Source of the DNA: Sipunculus nudus
Taxonomy: Eukaryota > Annelida > Sipuncula > Golfingiida > Sipunculidae
DNA length: 64,000 nt
Direction: 5' to 3'
NCBI GenBank assembly: GCA_026874595.1
Contig: CM049318.1
Location: forward strand, 60,672,250-60,736,249
Of the stretch, positions 60,001 to 64,000 are shown piece by piece; positions within the stretch are counted from its first letter, which is position 1; each line of letters opens with the position of its first letter. Under the pieces are notes generated by a model that did not search any database, was not told where the DNA came from, and saw only the letters and a list, made by a program, of their open reading frames with translations. A program made the translations under genes and the position numbers.

Positions 60001-61867
60001 ATGAGTAATCATGGCAATTTAAGAAATATCCTTCATCAACATTAATATATTAACTTCTGCACGAGTCGTTCGGTTGGTCATGTTTTCGACTTTCTTCGAT
60101 TTTGATAATTATCAATATAAAATACATGATTAGCCCAAGAAAGCATGGGGTTTTGTTACGGGTGAAGTAACACAAAGAGTATCACAGTAGTAAATCTTTC
60201 TACATTTAAGCACCAAACGAAGGGAACAATAAAGTCTATATGAGATAGTATTTAGACGTCCCGTCTATTTCCTTGTCGATCGAAGCTGTAATTACAGTTT
60301 AAGTGGCCTGTGTGTTAATCCGCCAAAGTTAAACGTCACACAAAATCGGCATCAATAGCAATTCCCAAGAAACCCCGGCGTACAGTCGCTTGTACAAAAT
60401 AAATAATAATTACCTGCTCTGAAGGTATTAAACACAGCTGAAAGCGCAATAAATTATAACACGCATCACTGCGATATTAAGGAGAGAGAAATGCTGCCTC
60501 AAGTCTATGTGTATTTGATGCCTGGCAATCGATTATTCATGGTAAACCTGTGAAATGAGAATGTTATGAGACCAGTAAATACGTCAAAGTTGAGGCTGGT
60601 GGTTTAGACTTTTTCCAGGATAGTCCCAAGGACTATTAGTCAGTGATGTGGTAAAGTCCAACCTGTGAAATGAGAATGTTTTGAGACCAGAAATTACGTC
60701 AAAGTTGAGGCTGGTGGTTTAGACTTTTTCAGGATAGGCCCAAGGACTATTAGTCAGTGATGTGGTAGAGTCCAACCTGTAAAATGAGAATGTTGAGAGA
60801 CCAGAAATTGTGAAGGTTGAGGCTGGTGGAATAGAGATTTTCAGGATAGGCATACGGGCTATTGGTCTGTGTTGTGGTCCACACAACCATTCAAGTCCGA
60901 GTGCAAGTCCGAGTCCAGGTTACTCGAGTCCAAGTCGGAGTCCTTAAGATTCAAGTCTTAATGCACCTTCAGCCGCAACCCCAGCCTAGGTCTGAGTATG
61001 AGATCAATACTATTAAATTTCCTTATTTAAAAATCAAACTGGAATCTGAGATTACCATACGTATTTTTATGCTAGTTTACAGTAACCTTACACATGCATT
61101 TTACTTGAATTAGTTAATACATTTAAATACGTGCAAAGCTCAAGAGTAATGTATATGATTGTGTCTTTTTTAATTATGTTAATGGTTTGGAAATGTATAT
61201 AATTTTTTACAGTATGTCACAGGGACAACAGTTCTGTGACCTTGACCTCTGACCCCGTGACTTTCAAATCTATTGGGTTCTTCATCTATAGATGGATGAG
61301 CCACATGCTAAGGATTAAAGGTTTTAGTCAAACGGTTTGGCATAAAATGGGTCAACTGGCTTTTTCAAGAAGTGAGCCCTGTGGCCTTGACCTTTGATGC
61401 CTTGACTTGAAAATCTGTATGGTTCTTTGTGTGTGGGTGGTTGAGCCATATGTGCAAGAACGAAGGTCTTGGTCAAAAACCTTGACGTGAAATCAGTCCG
61501 CAAGACAGACTGAAGCACGAGCGGGGGCGTAACTATATATTCTCCGCTGCAACTTTGTTGCGAGGGCATTATTTGATAATAATAAGCAGCTATCAAGAAA
61601 ACAAATGAACTAAAAGGTCAACGTTTACTAAATATTGCATAATGACCAAGGCGGTCACTTCGAACATAGAAACTGCAGTTAGCGTTTTGTAACAGAACAA
61701 TCAGTTTCATGCGAATGACTGACGTTATAACGCAAAAACAATATTTACTGATCTTGTACAAATTCGAGATGTAACCGTTCTCGAGTCCGTGGCTTAGAGG
61801 TCAAGGTATAGACGGTTTGAATAGAAGAATAGACAGTGGCAAGTATGATCAATACTTACATCAAATA

Positions 61868-61963
<96 letters not shown>

Positions 61964-63036
61964 CATCTGATCAGCACAGTGACATAGAAGGGGGCACTAA
62001 TGGTGCAATTAAAAAGCTCTAACACAAACCCTTATAGAGCTTAGTACATGCAACCACACAGGTCCGAATGAATAATCGAAATTTAGGATGATATCTCATC
62101 GAGACTTTTTGGCTAAATAAATCTTCTTCTAGAGGATCTGATGGCGTTAAATGAGAAAAAAAAGTAAGGGATATTTTATGACGAAAGGACGCTTTTAGAT
62201 GTGTTTTTTAGAGAAAACTAAAAATATCCTAGAAACATCCACGAATCCAGTGTGTTGTATTTGTGTTTCGATGAGAATTTCGGCAAAACAAATTTCTTCA
62301 TATTGATTAAATATACTTTTTATTACACTCATTACATGAACAAGATATGCTAGTCAGTCCGAAGTTCCATATTTCACGTCAATATCATTCCTCAAACGGC
62401 GGGCAAGTGGCTCGGCCGACATAACTTATTGGCCTTGGTAATTATAACAGCAAAAAGCGACTGACAGAATATTGGCAAAACTGAGTGATTAGGTACCAGT
62501 AGCTAGGGGCAAGATTACTTTTACCAAGAAGCAGGTTTATATCAAGAAAACCGTGGCTCCACTTGATTAAAACTTGCCCCGGGCAGCCTCCCGCCGCCAC
62601 CATTGACGGTAGTTATTGACATTGGATGTGTGTCAATCGACCGCCATTACCGATTTCCTTCACAGTTGCGGGTCGGTTCGTTTGATTAGTCGATTGCTTT
62701 GTGGGCCCCGGATTCTGTTGTTTGAGAAACTGAAATTAAGGGACGCTGAACGATCTAAGTTTGCGAACGGCAGAAAACGAACGATATAAATTCGGGAATT
62801 GATTGTCTTCCAAGAAAATTCATTCAGGTAACAGCACCGCGTGACGTGATAAGAGCTGTATTAATCAAGGTATATAATTTGTTATTACTTTTGTTTTGTT
62901 TTGTAACTTGGTAACTTACCACAAAATTTGGACCAACCGAAAGACGTTGACAATTTTCGATTTCTTTCATGCATAGCTCGGTGGTCATGTGATCATCCGT
63001 CGCTTCGTCCCGCACGCCCCATCTCATGTCAACAAC
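39745..63036 (-). CDS. NWD1/NWD2-like NACHT and WD-repeat protein (5' end beyond window)
   Basis: Gene-level entry. Exons in transcript order: 63036-62920, 58948-58745, 54684-54540, 46283-45727 and 43527-39745, with consistent frame; 4,806 nt including the stop, 1,601 visible residues. Seen: the end of a DUF4062-type domain (VVDMRWGVRDEA, then VFLGQKYGYRPIP), a linker, a NACHT P-loop NTPase with Walker A GASGCGKT (residues 325-332) and Walker B LVLFLDSLD (about 414-422), a helical/winged-helix region, and WD40-like repeats from about 852 to 1560. Known: this order defines the NWD1/NWD2 branch of STAND ATPases, cytosolic signalling proteins thought to switch by nucleotide-driven oligomerisation; vertebrate members are linked to neural tissue and androgen-receptor signalling. 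Inferred: same biochemistry here. Whether it is closer to NWD1 or NWD2 cannot be settled by eye, so no symbol is given. The first exon or exons lie to the right. Confidence 0.92.
43528..45726. other. NWD intron between Walker A exon and last exon
   Basis: Contains a repeated phrase: AATACGGAAAATTACACGAA and CGCTATTAATATATA near 44085-44130 recur as ATACGGAAATCACAAAAATC and GCTATTAATATATAGAT near 44855-44895. This suggests two fragments of one dispersed element. The stretch CAATTACCCGTGCTACGCAC (43980-44000) belongs to a known-looking repeat tail. No coding. Confidence 0.5.
45727..46283 (-). CDS. NWD-like gene exon: pre-NACHT region and Walker A
   Basis: 557 nt, acceptor TATCAATTGCAG, donor CAG|GTAGGT, phase 1 in and 0 out. 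It begins VTEREVTKGIL and contains the helical ETGL-like segment (AYIRNINNMN), then GREEVVKKISAYLV and the P-loop LWGASGCGKTSLLAKVYSQ. All conserved Walker A residues (G-x4-GKT) are present. An AAT microsatellite sits just upstream of the acceptor (about 46293-46318 on the plus strand). Confidence 0.9.
46893..46970. repeat. (TA)n microsatellite
   Basis: TA dinucleotide run with two TATG interruptions. Confidence 0.97.
46976..47098 (+). mobile_element. tRNA-derived SINE fragment
   Basis: CCTAGTGAAGCGGTTTGACC fits an A-box region and GGGTTCGAATCCCGG is a perfect B box, with a tRNA-like acceptor remnant CGGATCGGCC. It starts directly after a long TA microsatellite. GTTACG at the start and CGTAAC at the end are complementary. 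Confidence 0.6.
47716..47965. repeat. Direct repeat, about 146-bp period
   Basis: CTGACCTCATTTAATATG and GGCGGGAATCAAACTTAGG at 47716-47815 recur as CTGACCTCATTGAATATG and GCCGGGAATCAAATTTAGG at 47862-47965. Leads into the longer tandem array that follows. Confidence 0.7.
48267..49337. mobile_element. EnSpm/CACTA-like non-autonomous element dense in ACCAA/TTGGT palindromes
   Basis: Borders: CACTAAAAAA at the left and TTTTTTGACTG at the right, with inverted CAGATTGGTTNAAT just inside both ends, flanked by ATA on both sides (48264-48266 and 49338-49340). The matching position in the neighbouring tandem copy (CCCCCATATAAAATACATAT at 50021-50040) is uninterrupted, which fixes the ends. Inside are about fifty ACCAA or TTGGT motifs in alternating orientation, in two blocks (48297-48770 and 49016-49330) around a tRNA-like SINE. 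No transposase. The superfamily call rests on the CACT start, the 3-bp duplication and the subterminal repeats, so it is tentative. Confidence 0.65.
48800..49010 (+). mobile_element. tRNA-derived SINE nested in the palindrome-rich element
   Basis: TTCACTGGCTGAGGGTCAAA then ACGTCTGACTTGAATGTGAG is a tRNA-like head (A box), and CAGGTTCGATTCCAAG is a perfect B box at normal spacing. The acceptor stem is not closed, so it is not a tRNA gene. It separates the two ACCAA/TTGGT blocks. Confidence 0.55.
51163..52997. mobile_element. Tandem-repeat element with GCTCAGCTGACT inverted ends
   Basis: The left end AGCTCAGCTGACTG (51163-51176) is inverted at the right end CCAGTCAGCTGAGCG (52983-52997). Next to the left end is the phrase GTCCGTCGTCCGTCTGTCTG, typical of a repeat family common in molluscs. 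The interior has about five copies of a unit of about 265-340 bp (GGACCTAGAATCTTCATTCT, AATTAGGTCTCTGTTACCCA, CAGACTGGTGGCGCCA). The two middle copies are nearly identical with a 337-bp period. At the right a 75-bp unit is duplicated (52832 and 52907). Open frames in it are repeat artefacts. Confidence 0.7.
52998..54539. other. NWD intron segment, nothing coding
   Basis: AT-rich. A short GAGCTC-type end (TTTTTAGCTCAGGTAG at 54403-54418) resembles the terminus of the element at 51163 and may be a solo fragment. No gene seen. Confidence 0.45.
53968..54064. repeat. (CT)n and (TA)n microsatellite
   Basis: A CT run of about 25 bases, a short spacer, then a TA run of nearly 50 bases. Confidence 0.95.
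54540..54684 (-). CDS. NWD-like gene exon: helical linker before NACHT
   Basis: 145 nt, acceptor GCTTCTTGTAG, donor G|GTAACG, phase 0 in and 1 out. It encodes a basic, amphipathic helical stretch (WWEIMGKLQKMLRKAAQVLL) and MHNYFMS, which joins VTEREV of the next exon. The exon is short and has a modest polypyrimidine tract, but the frame fit and the family-typical junction YFMSVTEREV support it. Confidence 0.83.
54748..54904 (-). mobile_element. GGCGGATCC-family MITE, minus copy
   Basis: The ends GCGGATCCAAGG and, inverted, GGATCCAGGATTTTGGAAAA. The internal phrase CTTTTAGGGCTCAGACCAAT is the reverse complement of ATTTGGTTTGAAACCCTAAA-type sequence in the copy at 63168. Non-coding; it starts about 60 bases upstream of the 54684 exon border. 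Confidence 0.6.
56498..58190. mobile_element. Candidate foldback element with repeated CTCGGACC termini
   Basis: 56508-56640 and 58015-58185 are inverted relative to each other. Both outer ends read, going inward, GGACCTTTTACATCTCGGCC, CACACGAAGTCGGACCACTT, then several units containing ACGATCTCGGACCAC. The 1.4-kb interior holds a GAATG/AAAGATTGAATG simple-repeat field and a 265-bp-spaced direct repeat (ATTCTAATAAACT and TTTGAGT phrases at 57465 and 57730). No coding. Alternatively these are two separate MITEs in opposite orientation. Confidence 0.55.
56880..57440. repeat. (GAAT)n/GAAAGATT-type simple repeat field
   Basis: About 560 bp of degenerate AATG, AAAG and GATTGAATGA units. An open frame on the minus strand here (FIHSFIHSF-like) is an artefact. 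Confidence 0.92.
58190..60546. other. NWD introns around exon 58745-58948
   Basis: Apart from the exon, only AT-rich sequence. A phrase near the exon (AAAAATACCTGCATACAATA and TCACTGATGTCATATTTTAT) recurs in altered form at about 59105-59225 (GTCTGTCCCAGAAATACCTA, ACACAATATA), which looks like a partial duplication of the exon's 5' border. Confidence 0.45.
58745..58948 (-). CDS. NWD-like gene exon: DUF4062 continuation
   Basis: 204 nt (68 codons), acceptor TATTGTATGCAG, donor AAG|GTCAGC, phase 0 both sides. It begins VFLGQKYGYRPIPTLI, the most recognisable string of the NWD family, which follows directly on SVGPNFV from the previous exon. EIPEDAALLDTWYKRDDN and AVYVLQPVSS lie between DUF4062 and the NACHT module. 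Confidence 0.88.
60547..60890. repeat. 116-bp tandem repeat, three copies
   Basis: Units starting AACCTGTGAAATGAGAATGT and containing AAAGTTGAGGCTGGTGGTTT and CAAGGACTATTAGTCAGTGA recur at about 60547, 60661 and 60775; the third is more diverged. NWD intron. Confidence 0.88.
61210..61580. repeat. TGACCTTGACC-type repeat, two tandem units
   Basis: GTGACCTTGACCTCTGACCC at 61236 and GTGGCCTTGACCTTTGATGC at 61380 start two related units of about 145 bp (shared GGTTCTT, TGAGCCA, AAGGT and GGTCAA phrases). The end GCGGGGGCGTAACTATATAT resembles the end of a dispersed invertebrate repeat. Confidence 0.55.
61868..61957. repeat. (TA)n(GA)n compound microsatellite
   Basis: A TA run of about 48 bases running directly into a GA run of about 42 bases. 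Confidence 0.97.
61960..62919. other. NWD intron, nothing recognised
   Basis: No coding, RNA or repeat family recognised. Confidence 0.5.
62920..63036 (-). CDS. NWD-like gene, first visible exon: DUF4062 segment
   Basis: 117 nt (39 codons), acceptor ATATGTTACAG, donor GTG|GTAAGT, phase 0 both sides. It encodes VVDMRWGVRDEATDDH and ELCMKEIENCQRLSVGPNFV. The DMRWG signature is characteristic of the N-terminal DUF4062 region of NWD1/NWD2 and TEP1-type STAND proteins. The preceding strand and the start codon are not in the window; I saw no further exon in 63037-64000. Confidence 0.85.
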
Positions 63037-63167
63037 CTGTAACATATAATATTTAAATGAGAGAGAGAGAGAGGGGGGGGGGGGGGGGGAGGGGAGGGTG
63101 ATGTGTGTGTCTACAAGCTTAATATATTAATGTATATTCAATGTTGCAATTTAAGGTGAAACGCATG

Positions 63168-63384
63168 GGCGGATCCATGATTTTGGAAAGGGGAGGGTCA
63201 CGCCCAGAAAGACTGAAAGAAAAATCTTAAAAAAGTCCTCTGGTTCCGGAAGGAGGGGCTCAAGGTCGAAAAATTTGGTTTGAAACCCTAAAGAAAAGGT
63301 TGTTTCGGAACAAAAGGAATGGGGGGGGGGGGCAGGACCACCTTGACGCCCCCCCCCCCCCCCACCCACGCCTGGATACGCCAC
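63168..63384 (+). mobile_element. GGCGGATCC-family MITE, plus copy
   Basis: Begins GGGCGGATCCATGATTTTGG and ends CACGCCTGGATACGCCAC, an imperfect inverted pair. Shares AAAAATTTGGTTTGAAACCC with the inverted copy at 54748-54904. Contains long G and C runs. It lies upstream of the first visible NWD exon. Confidence 0.6.
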
Positions 63385-64000
63385 ATTGGTATGAACAAGC
63401 TGAAGGGCAGCTTATTGGCTTATCGTTTGCACTATGGTTTTGAAATAAATTGTATGAGATTAAATTTAATCATATTTTTGTCTACAAAGTTTAATCTAAT
63501 TTATAATATATCCTTTATGTATCATTGTGTATCGTATCGTGAATAAATTACGGAGATACGATTCGTTTCGTCAGAAGATGTAATGTTGCTGTCGTAATAC
63601 ATGTATTAGCTTACCATATTTTATACTATATCTAGGGTAAAATATATTTAAAAATACTTAAACCGTCACGGAGATTTCGTAACCTATGCTGGACCTTCAA
63701 TTTAATATACTAAAAACGTCACAAAGATTTCGTATTCTATGCTGGTCCTTCAGTTTAAAGTTTTTTATGGAAGATTGTGAAATACCGAAGACTTGTGGAG
63801 GTAATTGTTACCTGGTAATCCACACCGTCAGTTTTTAAGGAGTTTATAAATATATGTCACAAGTCGGGTCCGAACTGCATTACCGCTATTGTGTCACATA
63901 TCAATTAGAAAAACGTTCAGCTCGAAAATATAATGTAACTGAAAAAGTTGTCATCGGGACAAAGTGGCAAGGATTACATGTTTTCCTAGCCAAGATAACA
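63385..64000. other. Right end of window, nothing coding
   Basis: A short direct repeat (ACGGAGATTTCGTAACCTAT and ACAAAGATTTCGTATTCTAT, with GCTGGACCTTCA/GCTGGTCCTTCA) at 63668 and 63719. No further NWD exon was detected; the next upstream exon must lie outside. Confidence 0.5.

Overview
This window reads as animal genomic DNA, most likely from a mollusc or another lophotrochozoan. The evidence is intron-rich genes with GT-AG junctions, AT-rich introns full of microsatellites, tRNA-derived SINEs, an L2/CR1-type retrotransposon, and repeat families I associate with molluscan genomes: TTTAGCTCAGCTGA followed by GTCCGTCGTCCGTC, GGCGGATCC elements, and TGACCTTGACCTTTGAC arrays. No prokaryotic gene, CRISPR array or genuine tRNA/rRNA gene was found. 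The species cannot be named from the sequence alone.

Two genes are supported, both on the minus strand. (1) Positions 27567 down to 1 hold the 5' part of a secreted multi-VWA protein. Fourteen exons were placed by splice sites, with reading phase kept throughout, giving 1,112 visible residues: a signal peptide, a degenerate first VWA domain with an N-glycosylation-sequon-rich insert, then VWA2 to VWA5, running off the left edge. VWA2 and VWA3 are three-exon phase-1/phase-1 cassettes, VWA4 has its last two exons fused, and VWA5 is cut by the window edge. VWA2-5 share a Cys-x4-Cys motif and intact or nearly intact MIDAS residues. This suggests an extracellular matrix or adhesion protein of collagen VI/matrilin/shell-matrix type. 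(2) Positions 63036 down to 39745 hold the 3' part of an NWD1/NWD2-like STAND ATPase. Five exons give 1,601 visible residues: the end of a DUF4062-type N-terminal domain, a NACHT P-loop NTPase, and a WD40 region entirely within one 3.8-kb last exon ending in a possible CaaX box (CIIQ). Its first exon or exons lie beyond the right edge.

Layout: 1-27.6 kb is the VWA gene, with a decayed L2-like element in the intron inside VWA4 and tandem repeats next to several donor sites. 27.6-39.7 kb is intergenic, with a 318-bp tandem duplication, a SINE and a Harbinger-like MITE. 39.7-63 kb is the NWD gene. Its introns hold a 1,071-bp palindrome-rich EnSpm/CACTA-like element whose empty site survives in a neighbouring tandem copy, a tandem-repeat element at 51.2-53.0 kb, and a candidate foldback element at 56.5-58.2 kb. 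The two genes share a strand, but nothing suggests they are functionally linked.

The points most worth checking are the repeated VWA cassette with its Cys-x4-Cys signature and sequon-rich insert, the minisatellite grown from an exon/donor-site junction, the palindromic element with its empty site, and the possible prenylation motif on the NWD protein.
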